Positions 10,044-22,613 of a stretch of DNA of 64,000 nucleotides are shown here, one piece after another. The first letter of the stretch is position 1. Every line of letters starts with the position of its first letter. The notes under the pieces are model-generated. The model had not been told where the DNA came from. It made no database searches and saw only the letters and a list, made by a program, of their open reading frames with translations. The position numbers and the translations under genes are program-made. This stretch comes from Pseudogymnoascus destructans. Its lineage: Eukaryota > Ascomycota > Leotiomycetes > Thelebolales > Thelebolaceae. Location of the stretch: NCBI RefSeq assembly GCF_001641265.1, contig NW_020167527.1, forward strand, positions 434,001 through 498,000. Reading direction: 5' to 3'.

Positions 10044-11083
10044 TTAACGCCCCCTCAACCTCCCAATATCCCCCTTAACCTCCTCAACCTCCCCCTCCAT
10101 CTCCTCCCACACCCTAGCAATCTCCCTCATAATCCTCTCTTTCCCCCCCTCCTCCCTACCAACCCCATACCTGCCCAACTCCCTCTCCGCCCCCCCTTTC
10201 CTACTCTCCATCCTCACTTTCCCATCCCTTAAATGCTCTCGGTACACCTGCAACGCTCTGACCGCTTCGGGCCCGTAGACGAGGTCTGCTGCTATGCGCG
10301 ATTTGGACTCGGCTTCCGCTGCTGTGGTGGCGCAGGATAAGGAGAGCATCTCAGCGTGGGCGCGGGAGTGCCGGGAGAGGCAGCCGTGGGTTGTTTGTTC
10401 GAGGATGCGGATTACTGTTGCTGCCTGCGCGGTGTAGAGGTGCAGTAACTTTACAGCGAGATCGGTGAGGGTGGTGCGTTTCGCCGCCAGGCGGAGACGA
10501 AGGCCGGTGACATGATCACGCAGGGCGATGATAGAAATGGCGAGACTGGGGATCTGACGATGAAGGAAAGAGGGATTGGTATGTGGATTCATCAACCTAG
10601 TTAGCGGGAGAGCATGGGACGTGAGGTGAGTTGACACGAGCGCAGCGATGGCCTGGATATTGGCGGATAAGTTTGGAAGTGGAAGTGCGGTTGGCGAGCG
10701 GAGAGAGAGGGTGAGTAGGATGATTAACTCCGTTAGCTTTGCAGGCAGTGGGATTTCCGTAACGGGTGTGGATTGCCGACTTGATGATGTCTTTGTAGAC
10801 GCCGGAGCGGGAGAGGTGAGAGGGAGCTCTTCAAGGGCTTTCTGCAGGACCTTGGCCCGCGTAAACTTTAGACGGAGGGTTTTAAGTTCCTGGACTTCTA
10901 TTAGGTAGGTGTCTTCTCTAGCAGGAATGGGGGACACACAGTAGCCTGCGCATGACGCTCCCACTCCTTGGGATGATTCCTCGTCCCCCCATCCGGTTTG
11001 AGGTGTTTCGTCACCAGCGTCTTATGCAACAATGCAAACTTGGGGTTTGCTGCCAGGACGGCGCTGTCAATTGGGGGTATCAT
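10044..11083 (-). CDS. Uncharacterised helical protein, two exons
   Basis: Exon 1 is 11083-10940 and exon 2 is 10889-10044, giving 329 residues. The intron (10890-10939, 50 bp) has donor GTGTGT, branch CTAAT and acceptor CCAG, and splices in phase 0 from HAQAT to ELKTLRLKF. The start ATG opens MIPPIDSAVLAANPKF, which reads like a conserved N-terminus (NPKFALLHKTL, then LKPDGGTR). The rest is predicted helical: an Ala/Leu-rich middle with HLTSHALPLTRLMNPHTNP and a charged coiled-coil end (VWEEMEGEVEEVKGDIGRL). I do not recognise the family. The splice pattern is the best of several I tried, because others gave stops or unlikely intron lengths. Confidence 0.68.
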
Positions 11084-12023
11084 TGCGGATGTTTTTGTGT
11101 ATGGGTGGTGGACAGACAGCGTTGAGGGGGGAGGGGAGTTGTTTACTGGGAGCGAGGCTGCCAGGCACACGTGGTGAGGGAGACGCGCTGGGTGGAGATC
11201 CACAGCGGGTAGATCCGCTGGGTGGGTGTATGGCAAGGGCCCTGACGGCTACTGTACGAGTTTATAAATTAATTTACAGTTTACAGTAAGTTAGTTAAGT
11301 TACACTCCCGGTCATGATTCTTGGAGTAACGCGCATGTAACTCTCCATCCTCCAAGCTAAGTATAGGCCACATCCATCCATCCCACTCCCACTCCCACAC
11401 ACCGCATCAAAAGCTGAAAAAGCTTGCCGCATCCTTCCCAGCTTTCCGTACCAATCAAGTCCGCTTCCCGGTAGAATGGGTACATATTCCCATCCCAGGA
11501 TGCGGGGCAGGGGACTGGGGGAAGGGCTATCAAACCAAGGATCCCGGCAATAGTATGTATGTTGTTGGATAAGGGAAAGGGGGGGATTGCGGCTCTGCGG
11601 AGACAGGGAGGGGAGGGTGATGTATATGAGGGGGGGTTGGGGAGTTTTGGGTGGCCTCGGTAGGTGATTTTCTGGTTTATCATCTTATAAAAAATTTAAA
11701 GTGTTTGCGTGTTTGCGTGTTTGCGGATTGTTTTCGAGGAGGATTGCAATATATGGTTTGACTATTCACTTCAGAGTCAAGGCATAGGACTGAACCCAGA
11801 GGGTAAAGATCTATACTCACCACGAAGATACCTGGATTAACAGTACAGGGGTAAGTGAGAAACAGAACTGGATTGCGAAAGCTCAGGTCCATACTCACCA
11901 CAGAAAGCACAGATACAGACTCACCTTTTTGGGCAGAGTCAACTCACCTTGTCGTACCAGAAAGGCATTCCAAAGACACCACCTCGCCACTCACCCACAA
12001 CTTACCAACCCCACCACCAAACC
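11084..12023. promoter_or_regulatory. Divergent intergenic region
   Basis: This spacer separates a minus-strand gene (start 11083) from a plus-strand gene (start 12024), so both promoters must be here. It contains a G-rich tract near 11570-11640, a short AT-rich patch at 11680-11700, GTGTTTGCGTGTTTGC repeats at 11700-11726, and a stretch with repeated ACTCACC words (11815-11990). I find no gene. Confidence 0.5.
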
Positions 12024-13742
12024 ATGGACCTCACCCCCACCGCCATACCCCTCGTCATCCACCCAACCGCCGCATTCACCACCTCCCCCCCTCCTTCTCC
12101 ACCATCACCCACCATACTCCCCTGGCCCCTCCCCCCCCTCAACCCCTCCACACGAATCAACAGCCTCACCCCCGTCCTCAACCCTCACTGGCGCCTCGAC
12201 CTCTGCAGCTCCCAAGGAACCCAATTCCACACCACCCCCCTCACCCACCCTCTCCCACCCCCCCTTTTTATCACCACCACCATCCCACCTCCCTCCGCAC
12301 ACCCAACTCTCTCGCACCTCCTCGACCTCCCCCAAGCATTCAGCTGCCGCGGCGACTCCATCCAGAGGCTCGGGATCGCTCAGCACGTTCTCCGCGCCTT
12401 GGAGCACTATTCAGCCACACACCCTCGCTTTGAAGAGACATACCGCACCCTTCCCTTCGGCTCCCAAATCGTCATCTCGCGCCTACACAAAGACGTTAGC
12501 AAATGCCACATCACCCTCCTTCGCAACACGCAGTTAGAGCACACGCTCCTCACCCCCTCTGCGCTCGCCGCGCTCGCCCCTGAGATCCCTTCCGCGGACT
12601 GGCCGGAAGCACTGAATATAACCTCGTTGACCCTAGTGCGTCAGATCCATGACAGCGTCTGCGTCGTCGCTCTCCCATCTTCCGGGTTAGGAGAGCCGCG
12701 GGAACTGGTCATGAAAGCTGTGACGGGTGATCCAAAGTACTTGTACCACGAGCTGATTTCGCTACTTTCCCTCCCAGCGCATCGCAACATTATCCGCCCG
12801 CTCTACCTCACGACGAAGAAATGCAGGTTTGGCGGCAAGGTAGGTGTTGTGGGGATGCTGCTCCCGTTCCACCGCGCAGGAAGCCTTCGGGATGTGCTAC
12901 CCCTTCGTTCTCTAACTGGGACATTGGGCTGGAACGATCAAATGTGCTGGGCAAAGGGATTAGCCACCGCACTTGTGCATATTGTGCGCCAAGGGGGATA
13001 TTATTCCGACCTGAGGGTTGATAATGTGGTGCTTGCCGAGAACGGGGAGGCTGTTTTGGTGGATTTTGAGCAGAGGGGTGTGTGGGTGGGATTTTCGGCG
13101 CCAGAGGTCGCATGTATCGAGAATTTAGCTATCATTGCGATGAGTGCCCATGGGGAGGTGCCGGAGGGAGTCAGGGCCGAGTATCGTGCGAAGATGGATC
13201 GGTTCGTGCCCGGGTGGAGGGGCGTAGGGAAGGGGGCGCACAAGGGGAAGACCGAGGGGTTTGCATTGGGGTGGTTGGCGATGGACGCGGAGGAGAGGGA
13301 GGCAGCGATGGTATATATGCTTGGTAGGGCACTGTGGTGTATATTCGAGGGAGTGGGAATGCCAGAGCGAGCAGTGTGGAGGCAGGGTGGAGAAGGAGGG
13401 ATGGAATTCCCAGCATATAGGAGGGCGGGGCAGAGGGAGAGGGAGTTGATTGATAGGTGCACGATGGGAAGGGTGGAGGGGAGGAGAGAGCAAGGAGTGG
13501 TGAGATCGGGGGGAAGGATTGTGTTGAAGGAAGGAGATGGGACGGAGAGTGCGGAGGTGGTGCAAAGGGCTGCGAAGGAGTGGTGGATTGAGGAGCTGGG
13601 GAGGGGAGAAAGGTTCTTGGAGGAGAGAGAGATAATGAGGGAGGAGAGAAGAGAAAGGGGGGTGACTGGAGGTTCTTCTATGTTTGGTGGGAGGCCGAGA
13701 TTGGAGGAGGTGCTTGATATTTTGGAGAGTTGGGAGATGTGA
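12024..13742 (+). CDS. Kinase-like protein with degenerate catalytic motifs
   Basis: Intronless, 572 residues from an ATG in a strong context (ACCATGG). The frame is open upstream to 11949, but that sequence looks untranslated. Residues 1-110 are Pro/Ser/Thr-rich. The rest resembles a divergent protein-kinase fold: LVMKAVTGDPKYLYHELISLL (putative VAIK-like lysine and helix C), HRNIIRPLYL (about 252), LLPFHRAGSLRDVL, then a catalytic-loop equivalent YYSDLRVDNVVL (about 325) without the HRD histidine, and VLVDFEQRG (about 345) in place of DFG, followed by an APEV motif. Asp and Asn of the loop are kept, so activity is uncertain. The last 150 residues are rich in Glu, Arg and Gly. It could be a pseudokinase or a fungus-specific kinase; the substrate is unknown. 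Confidence 0.72.
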   Translation: MDLTPTAIPLVIHPTAAFTTSPPPSPPSPTILPWPLPPLNPSTRINSLTPVLNPHWRLDLCSSQGTQFHTTPLTHPLPPPLFITTTIPPPSAHPTLSHLLDLPQAFSCRGDSIQRLGIAQHVLRALEHYSATHPRFEETYRTLPFGSQIVISRLHKDVSKCHITLLRNTQLEHTLLTPSALAALAPEIPSADWPEALNITSLTLVRQIHDSVCVVALPSSGLGEPRELVMKAVTGDPKYLYHELISLLSLPAHRNIIRPLYLTTKKCRFGGKVGVVGMLLPFHRAGSLRDVLPLRSLTGTLGWNDQMCWAKGLATALVHIVRQGGYYSDLRVDNVVLAENGEAVLVDFEQRGVWVGFSAPEVACIENLAIIAMSAHGEVPEGVRAEYRAKMDRFVPGWRGVGKGAHKGKTEGFALGWLAMDAEEREAAMVYMLGRALWCIFEGVGMPERAVWRQGGEGGMEFPAYRRAGQRERELIDRCTMGRVEGRREQGVVRSGGRIVLKEGDGTESAEVVQRAAKEWWIEELGRGERFLEEREIMREERRERGVTGGSSMFGGRPRLEEVLDILESWEM

Positions 13743-15479
13743 TGTGTGAAGTTGGCCGATTGGGTAACGGGTTAGGTGTTGGTGATGGACTCCACAGCGG
13801 TCTGTGATTCCCGAGATGCCGGGAGAGAAAAGGATTGGATGTTGGTCCATTGGATATTGATGCCCACCGGTTGGTGAAGCGGGAAGGAGCGAGTTCGTGA
13901 GATGCTGGAATGGTGGACGCAATCTTATTGGATACGGGATTTTATTGAATCAAGTATGTTTTGGAGCGAGGCTCATTCCCATAGTTCCCTTTGAACTCGT
14001 GTTCCCAAAGCCCGGTGAAGATCGAGAATTGCAATCGAGACTCTCGTCTTGTGTCCCACGCGCCGGCGAGAATGAGGTCTTCGCAACCCATGAACGTTTA
14101 TTTCCGGCTCATATAATCGAAGTGACGATGAGCATGACAGATCATACTCTCACCACCCTGGCTCCTTCCTTCCTCGCTGACCGGTCCATAAAGCCGTTGC
14201 GTTTCACAGCATCGAAAGCACGTTGCCCCTCTCTGGTCTCTGCTCTCTGCTCTATTGACGCTCACCGGTGTCCATCACGGTAACCTGACGGTCCGATTCA
14301 TCTCCATCTCCATCTTCATCGGTCTAGGCTTGGCCGACGGCGGAAGTGTCTCCGATCAGTGTCTTCGATTGACCGGTGTGGCAGTGAATGTTGTCTGTAG
14401 CCATTCGTCCGTTCTAATGCTGTGATCGTCAGCGTCATGCATATCCAACAACGCTGTGATGTAGCTGTTGATGCAACTGTGTATACTTGGACCCTGACCT
14501 ATATGAGGCTCTCTCCCTCCTGTCCAGTTCCCCAGCTCCCCGTCCCCGCTTCATCCCTGGCTCCCGCGCCTTCCCCGACTCCACTGCGCCTCCACAGTGG
14601 TTCCTTCTCCCGCCACCATCAGCAGTAGTATCCATCACCACCATCCTTCTCATATCATCGAATCGAAACTCCGTATATCCCTATATCATAACCACCTGTT
14701 TATGACCCCTCTATTACCATCGTGTCACACAGAATCTAGCACTTGTATATCGTGACTACAAGTGCGAATTAGTTCCTTCGTGGCCCTGCCCAGCCTTGTT
14801 GGCTGTAGCTGTCACCGTCCACAGAATGTCTGTCCACAGCATGCCTGTTCATCCCCACAAGAGAACACCCGGCGATCAAGCATGTAGCTACTCATAAAAT
14901 ATGCAGATACTTATAATACTTATTATGCAGCTATCTTGGTCGGGTGTTTGTGCGGCTGAACTACTTGCGCTTCCATACCACACCGGTGAGCCAGCCTTGT
15001 TGTAACCCTGGAACCGGTGAGAAACAACCACATCGAACCTCCGCATCTACAACCAACACAATCCGACGCAACGCGATCTGCCCAACCCCACGGCATTTGC
15101 GGCCAACAATCCCACTTTGCTTCTCTGGATGTCTTTATATCTCTCTCTCTGAAACACTTGATTGCTCTGTACTCCACAACCGCAACTACAATCACAATCA
15201 ACCAACCCATCACCACAACCGCTTCCGCTTCCACTTCCACCGCCACTCCTATTCCCAGCCTTGTCCTTGCTTTGCTTACTATCCCTTCCTTTCCAATTAC
15301 CCTCTCTTCCCTGGATATCACCTACCCAGGTGCGACGCCACTGTCACTGCCCTGTCGCCCTGAGGACCCATACTGAGCCACTACCACTTCCTCCTACCCT
15401 ACGGAGCATTCATGTCCTGTGTCCCCTCTGGCTTCGTTGCATGGTCCGACGTCTCATCCCGGCAGCACACAGAATAAAT
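13743..15479. other. Long intergenic region and probable 5' leader
   Basis: The 1.7 kb between two plus-strand genes has no ORF I believe in. Bases 14890-14930 are AT-rich with TATA-like words (TTATAATACTTATTATG). From about 15000 the sequence becomes C/A/T-rich and lacks stops in one frame for more than 300 bases, which suggests a long leader of the following regulator gene rather than coding sequence. Confidence 0.45.
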
Positions 15480-18373
15480 ATGTCACTAGACCGAAACAGC
15501 CGGATCCCAACTGGAAGTGACGTCTCAGCTAAGATGGTAAGTTATTCACTCACTGACCGGCTCGCTCTTGATTCACTCTCTCGGCGATATAGTCTATATC
15601 TAAGCCTCTCCTCCCTTCGGCGAACAACATCAACCCACCCAAACCACCCATGCTTCTCCATAAACCAACCGCATCAATCTAACCCCATCCAGGCCAACTG
15701 CAAGAGAAAACACGACGTCGTCGTCGTCGACCCTACCAACCCCTCCACCTCCAAGCGTCCTAGATCCACCCACCCACAGCACTTCAACCTCGCACCCACA
15801 GAGGAGCGGGTTCGCCGAGCAGCTACTCTACTACGAATGCCCGTGACACGCCTGCGGTCAGTTATCTCCGACCTCGAGGAGGAAGAGCCTGAGCAGGAGC
15901 CCGAGCAGTTTGTGCCGTACTATGACTGGCCGCTTTCTCACCAACCACTCAGAATGAAACGCGCAATGGGCCGGGGGAGGAGCACCCCGAAGCCTCGGTC
16001 AACTGGTTCTATGGGCGAGAAAGCTGTGGGTGGGGAGATAAATAATTACACGGGAGGACAAGGAGAGAAGTCAGTGCCACAGTGGATGGGCCAAATGGAT
16101 GGCTCGTCAGAATTTTTGGAACCTGCAAGTCAAGGTGGAAGAGATAATACCTTTTGTTTCCCGAAGGAGGTTTTGGTGGATTTCTTCTCAAATTGGTGCT
16201 CTGTGGACGACGAACCTTCACATGGCAATGGATACGGTAAGTGATTGGTGAGATTGGAAGAGGTTAGCTGATGGTGGCTACAGAAAATCAATCGATGCTA
16301 CCACCTGCTTCGGCTTCGGCACCTCAGTTTGTGGGAGCTCAGTTCATGGACAGCTACTCCCCGAACTATGGAACCTCGATGACTAGCCTTCCCTATGCCT
16401 ACGACAGTGGAGGCCATAATAGCTTTGCTATGGTATGCCTCCCAAACGGTTCCCTTGTAGCTTAACTAATGCTGCCAGGAAACGTCCTTTAGCTGTGACA
16501 CCCCTGAATTCGGCGGTCCATGGATGCAGCCCCTCCAACAATACCAAGTTCAGACCCAACCTCTTAAGCAGGAGATGACCTATCTCCAGCTTCCTAGCTA
16601 TACAGAATTCAACCCATCCTTTGCGAATACCAATGGATATCTCGAAGTACCACCCCCAGACTCTGGCTTTGTCTCCGATGCCAACCTTTCGCAACGGAAG
16701 TCAGAGACCAGACACGGCTCCGACAGCGGCCGTAGTATAGAAGATACAGAGTCATCAGTGACTACTGTACCAACGCGCCGAGGGCCATTCAAGAGCCAGC
16801 ATGACCGAGACCAGACCGCGCAGACTCGGAAGGACGGGTGTTGCCTCCGCTGCCGGCACCAAAAAATACGTGTATGTCTCCCCTTTCAAAATTCTAAATC
16901 CCTGGTGTTACACGTCGCTAACGAAACCAGTGCATCCCGGATCCTGCCGACCCCAAAGGCGTCTGCCTCACCTGCAAGAACGTGAAGGCGGCCAACATGA
17001 AGGTTCAGAAGCCGACGTGTATCCGCCACAGGATCACAGATGTTCGCCTCTACAAGATGGGGCAAGTCCCAGGGTTCGAGTGGAGCCAACGGTGGTCGAA
17101 CCGGACGCTGAAGGAAATGGGTACGTGGGCGAGCGTGGATACGATCACCATACAGGTTAGCGAGGGATATACTTCCACGCCGCTGAAGTTGGTGGTTTCC
17201 CAGTTTAAGCCGATGAAGGGAGATGTGCTGGAACGCAGTTGGGTGAGTAGTGCGGGCGTGAAGAAGAAGGTTGCGATCCCTTCATACGCTATCAAGGACC
17301 TGGCTGCGGCACGAGACGCATATAAGAACTACATTAATCAAGGCGGACCGGAATTCTTCCAGGGAGCTCTAGACCCCAAGGACAGGTTCCTCTGGATGAC
17401 GTATAATATGGCCATTACCACCTCTAATGATCCGGATGTTGTAAGTTTCTCTTATTCTCGCCCATAAGCCGCGTCCACACTAACCATCCGTAGCCAATGG
17501 TCCAACGCAAACTCCTCACGATGGTCCTCCAACTTTGGGTTGCCATCCGCCTGAATACAAAGTCGACCAACATAGTCGGCCCCGAGACCCTCGGCATGAC
17601 CCCCGACATCTTTGATGCCACGCACCCAACGCCAGGCCGCATCCCCATCCCGCCCATAATGGGTAACCAGATCGAACTGATCCTATCTCGGGACATCCAA
17701 GACCCGCTGCGGTCCGACATTCTCGATGCGCTGCAAAAGTTGATATATTCTAACAAGCCCGGGTTCTGGTTCACAATCTACTTGTGCACGTTCATCTTGC
17801 TGCATAACTGCTCTATGATCACCAAGCATGACTCGGCATACGCGAGGAAGCATGGGTTACAGGTACGTCAACCCCTATTTTCCCTTCACCTGGTAATTGA
17901 TCAACCAACCAAACCATCCCCAAACAAAAAAAACCAACAAACGCATATATCATGCTAACCCGACCCCATAGGCCCGATTCGCACGACCGGCAATGGTGGC
18001 GGAATATCATGCCGGAGCCATGGCACTGCTTGCGCATTTCCACCTTTGCAATAAGGGCTCGTACCCGTTCAGCGCGGCGGCGGGCGAGAGGGCGGATATT
18101 TTGACTAACGCGGGGTTGACGGAGAAACAGAGCAAGTTCATTGAATCGACGAGAAAATTCGTTAATGTTAATGGTGAGTAACTAACTACATGCCCCTCGC
18201 CTTACCCGTCCCCACCAGCATTTTTCTCCGCGGAGATGTGAGAATGCAATCTTGGCTAACAGGGGCTAGCGGTCCGTTTTGAGGAGTTCCGATGGGCAGA
18301 AGCATTCGATAATGACTACTATTTCATATCCCAGTTGTACGAGCAAGACTGGAAACCTCGTATCAAGATCTGA
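15480..18373 (+). CDS. Zn2Cys6 zinc-cluster regulator, eight exons
   Basis: Exons: 15480-15536, 15693-16236, 16284-16432, 16479-16871, 16931-17440, 17494-17862, 17972-18173, 18270-18373, giving 775 residues. Introns are 46-156 bp with GT donors and AG acceptors, and most have a CTAAC/CTAAT or CTGAT branch site. Splicing of intron 4 assembles the zinc cluster: CLRCRHQKIRC then CLTCKNVK and a later Cys (about residues 371-413); the last spacing is longer than usual. The downstream region (RLYKMGQVPGFEWSQRW, then FIESTRKF and SQLYEQDWKPRIKI) resembles a Pezizomycotina family of C6 proteins whose targets are unknown. Exon 1 and the start are the weakest part: intron 1 is 156 bp and contains no in-frame stop, so it could be coding. 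Confidence 0.78.
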
Positions 18374-19725
18374 GTTTCTTTGGCTGAGGAGGCTCCTACA
18401 GCACACCACACACTTTTATAAGAGTCATGGGGCCCAAGCATGCAGTCATTGATGAGAGTTATTATGAAATATGAAACAGCCGGAATGCTACGTATACATT
18501 GCACTTGCATTGCATGGCATGGCATCCACATGCAGTTCGCCGAGCTTGGACGAGCAAACAAATACGTTTTCTACTTCATTGCTTTTTTTGTGCTTTAAAA
18601 ATATGTATAATAGCAAACAAGCCCAATCAGCAGGATTCTGGGAAAATACCCAGGGAACTGACGATCCTGCGGATGGAGAAATGGAGTCCGGAGGAATCTG
18701 TATGTCTAACCTATCGCGAATGGTAGCTCTTTCCATAATCCAAGAACGCTGGATAGGAAATATAGGCAGCTAGCCGAAACACCAGAAACCCACTTATCCC
18801 AATCCTCCAATCCCGCCGCACTCCCACCCAACTAAACCCATCACCCAAGCAACATACACCCCATCCAACAACAACCCAAACGCTCATTGGATAGATAATA
18901 TAGGCATCCACGCCTCCATGGATTCTGAGGCTCAAGTGTCGGGATGGTGATTGGGAGACGCGTCGTGAGTGGGGGAGGAGTCATGTGTGTGGGTTTGCGT
19001 GATGACGATTCCTGTGCGAGGGTTTGAGGCTCTGTGGGTGGCAGGGCTAAAGTGGGTCGGCGGCGGGATGGGGGGGGTTGTTCGTTTCGTTTCATTTCAG
19101 TTTATGGTTTAGTGATAGGGACGGAGGAAGGGATGAAGAAAAAGGAGGGGGGGGGGAAGGGTTAAGATTCTCGGATCTTTTAGGGGGATGGGGGGGGGGT
19201 TATGCCTTGATTTGGATATCCGTGTCTGTCTGGATATTATGTTTGCAGGCCGGCGCAAGTGATTAAGAGGCGTGAATAAGCTTACGTCGCTTTGGAGCGC
19301 GTTGATTGAGTTGAGTCTGTCATGTGCAAGATATGATAGTAGTTATGGTGTGTGTATGGTCTGGTAAATTTTTGGGAAGGAGGGGGGTGCATCACGCATG
19401 AGGTGCTAAGATGGCTGGGATATTCGGAATTTGCAATCAATCTGCAAGGAAAACCGAGAAAGGTAGCTGATAGCAGATAGCTGCTGGGAGCTATAGGCAG
19501 CTATAGATAAACGGAATATAAATACTTGACTTGCTCCGCTTCAACCTTCTTCTTTCTTCTTCCTTATTCAACACCAGACAGATATATATCAGTCTTTACT
19601 CCGGCTTCGACCTTTCTTCTTCTCTATCCATCACCAATATCCACCAGGCCTACAACCCGATTCCTTCTTCTCTATTCATCACCAGCCACCAGTATCCTCG
19701 AGGTTCGAGCCACAACCTCACAAAC
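18374..19725. promoter_or_regulatory. Intergenic region and promoter of the dioxygenase gene
   Basis: No gene seen. Poly-G tracts occur at 19147-19156 and 19190-19199. A TATA-like AATATAAATA lies at 19514-19523. Between it and the ATG is a pyrimidine-rich leader with a repeated TTCTTCTTCTCTATCCATCACC-type word (near 19616 and 19666), typical of strongly expressed fungal genes. Confidence 0.5.
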
Positions 19726-21303
19726 ATGGCACTCGTCCACCCAACCCTACCTCCCTCCACAACCTCACCCTCAGAACCCTACGACCTCCCCCCTTCCTTC
19801 CCCTCCTCCATCTCCTCACCTCTAGCCTGGACCGGCGCAGACCTCGCAGACGAGAGTTACATATACCACCTCACCCCCGCCTACCTCTCCGAGATCAAAT
19901 ATGCATTAGCAGTATTCAAATGCACGTCCCCCATTTCCCCCCTCTCCTGTCACCCAATAACCCCAGCGGGCCGTCCCGTCTCCCGCCCCGCCTCCCGGGC
20001 CTATCCGTAACCTAAAGATGGTTACACAGGGCCACATATACAGGCAGTTGAACAAAGACTAACCTCTTCTAGCACATAACCTAAACGGCGACCTTGCCAC
20101 CCCCGCGACCTTCCCTCTCCCAACCCTCGGCCCAAAACTCCGCCTCCTCTCAAACGAACTATACGGCGGGAGGGGTGTATGCCTTATCCGCGGCTTGACG
20201 CCCGAGATGTATGAGCCGGAGGAGGAGATGGTGGTGTTTATGGGGGTGCAGAGTTATATGGCGAGGGGGAAGGGGAGGCAGGATGGGAGGGGGAATATGA
20301 TTGGTGAGTCTCTTCGATTTTATTTTTGCGTTGGAAGGGGTTAGGGGATAAGGTGGCTAACGAAAGGGATAGTTCATATTACGCCGTCGGAATATGACGC
20401 AAAGCATTCGAGGCATTCGATGGATAGTTTGGTATGTCGCCCCTTTCTTCTCCACCTCCCCACTTTCCCATACCCCGCCCCCTATCCCGACCACCCACCC
20501 ACTCACCAAACCTTTAACCCCACCAAACCTAACACCATCACAGCCCTTCCACACCGAAGCCACCGGCGACATCCTAGCCTGGCAAACCCGCGCCGCCGCC
20601 GCCGAAGGCGGGAAATTCATCGTCGCATCCGCATACACAGCCTACAACCTTCTCGCTGCCACCTGTCCCGAGGTTATCCACACGCTAGCTAAGCCAGATT
20701 GGCCGTTCGCATAGTAAGTCATCCTTCCACTTCCCCATCCTCCCCCCTCCCTCCTGTTTCACCTCCCACCCTCCACCCCGCATCAATGCACAGTAACAAG
20801 CTAACCACCCCTCCAGCCCAACCCTCCACCACCGCCGCATCCTCTACTACCACGCCTCAAACCTCCTCATCAACTTCTCCCCCTCCGCCCTCCTCTCCAC
20901 CCCCTCCCACCCCCGCGCCCCCCACCTCCCCTCCCTCACCCCCTCCCAACTCTCCGCCCTCAACGCCCTCCAAGCCGTCGCCCGGGCTACCGAATTACAC
21001 ATCACTACCAAGGCGGGGGATTTGCATTTTGTGAATAACCTTGCGATTATGCATCGGCGGTCTGCGTTTTCTGCTTCTACCACCAAGGCAGTGGGTGAAG
21101 TGGATGGGGGGATGGAAGGAGGAGAAATAGAGCCAAAACGGCATCTGGTCCGCATGCGCCTCCGCTGCCCGGAGAAGGGGTGGGAAATACCAAGGGAGCT
21201 GGCGCCGGCGTGGGAGGAGGCGTTTGGGGAGGAGGGGGAGAGGGAGTGGCATCTTTTTCCGATGCCGGAGGGGTATTTTCCGTTGAGGAAGTATCCAGAG
21301 TGA
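19726..21303 (+). CDS. TauD/TfdA-like Fe(II)/2-oxoglutarate dioxygenase
   Basis: Exons: 19726-19921, 20073-20303, 20373-20431, 20544-20713, 20817-21303, giving 380 residues. The last three introns have ordinary GT-AG ends. The first seems to start with GC (T/GCACGT, 19922-20072), which restores ALAVFKS followed by the HNLNGDLATPATFPLPTLG segment expected in this fold. The metal-binding HxE/D motif is in PFHTEATGDILAWQ, the distal His in NNLAIMHRRSAF, and the 2-oxoglutarate-binding Arg in RHLVRMRLR. The family hydroxylates or cleaves small substrates such as taurine or sulfonates; the substrate here cannot be told. The gene follows the zinc-cluster gene on the same strand with 1.35 kb between, so co-regulation is only a possibility. 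Confidence 0.8.
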
Positions 21304-22613
21304 GTTGCGGCACTTCTTGCTCCCTCATCGGGGTTTTGTGGAGTGCGAGTGGGATTGGGTTGGGGTTTTTCTAGGCTTCAATTCTTGGGTGGTTAGGGGT
21401 GTGACGTTTGAGGCTGGATACGGTACCTCACGGCTGTAACCCCCTTTTTCTATTTCTCGGTGGCCTTGAAGGCAGGGGTTTCTTGGGTGTTTCTCATTTT
21501 TGCGAGGACTTTGATACCATTTTCGGCGTGAATACCCCTTTATTTATTTTCCTGGTTTCGGTTGGGGTACCTTCAACGAGCTGTGCGCAGTTCGCATCTC
21601 GGGGTAACAGGGGAAGACTGTAGTGGTTGTACGATGAACGAGGCAGCGCCTCGGAAAACGCCTTGTGATGATATTTTCCCCGAGGGGCGGAGTGAAAAAG
21701 GGCGAGATTGTCTGAAGTACAAGGCTTTCGGGTGGCGAATATTGATCGGTTGCCTTGGGATCGGTGTGCACAGCGATGGATTTTTCATAGCAAGGATTTT
21801 TTTAATGATAATTGAATCATGACCGATGAGATTCAGCAGAGTTTTGGCATCTTGGCTTGATGAACAGGGTAAAAATTGACGACCACACTCAATAATATTG
21901 AAAACACCTCTTATGGACTTCTAAATCCAGGTATCTACCAAAAATGCAAGAATGAGAGATAAAATCCAAACAAATGCTTTAACCCCCCCCCGTATGTATT
22001 TCCTGTAAATGACGCCCTCCACAAATAATTGATATCCCATATGCCCCCGCGCCCCATCTCCCTATTCCCCCGCTAATATATGCATTCCCAAACCCCTGTA
22101 TTGTTTCGCGATAGAACGCGTCTGTTCTGATTCTGAGCGTTGGTGGAATCGGTTCGTAGACGAGATAAAATCTCGGTATATCCAAGGTGGTAATTTTGAA
22201 ATTGTAGACCCCCTTAGGTGTGTTGGTTAGGGTGTAATACCATGTATGTGTGATGTCGGAGTTGTGATGTGTTGTATCTTCTGTATGTAGTATGCCGATG
22301 CAGTATGCCGCTATGTAGGATGCTGATGAAATCGTTGTATGTGTTGTCTGTTTGTTGTATGTTCCGCGCCGATGATGATTGGTTTTCTTGTATATGTACC
22401 CTCTTGTAATTCTCTTGGTAACACGCATACCCTCTATAGTATGCGTGTAATCTTTCAAAGCAAACCTTCCCTCGTCCCATATATAACCCTCAACACCAGT
22501 TGTCGTCCTCCTCTTATCCCTAAACACCAAACCTGTCCGATGAACCACACATGTTATGCAGGTTCATCGACCCTCTCTTGACTGCCACTGACGTGCCCAA
22601 CATCCAGTTCCCC
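21304..22613. other. Spacer between convergent genes with an unsupported minus-strand ORF
   Basis: This 1.3-kb spacer separates the dioxygenase and gluconokinase 3' ends. It is AT-rich at 21784-21970. A minus-strand ORF of 189 codons (21979-22548) has Tyr/Thr/His-rich low-complexity content and no motif; its DNA has TGTATG-type repeats (22220-22370), which would explain an open frame by chance. I do not call it a gene. Confidence 0.5.

Noticed and set aside
15480..21303. Small secondary-metabolite cluster formed by the zinc-cluster gene and the TauD-like gene
   Set aside because: There is no synthase, transporter or tailoring gene around, and the neighbours are housekeeping genes.
21979..22548. 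189-codon minus-strand ORF as a gene
   Set aside because: Low-complexity composition, TGTATG repeats in the DNA, and no motif or splice signals that would extend it.
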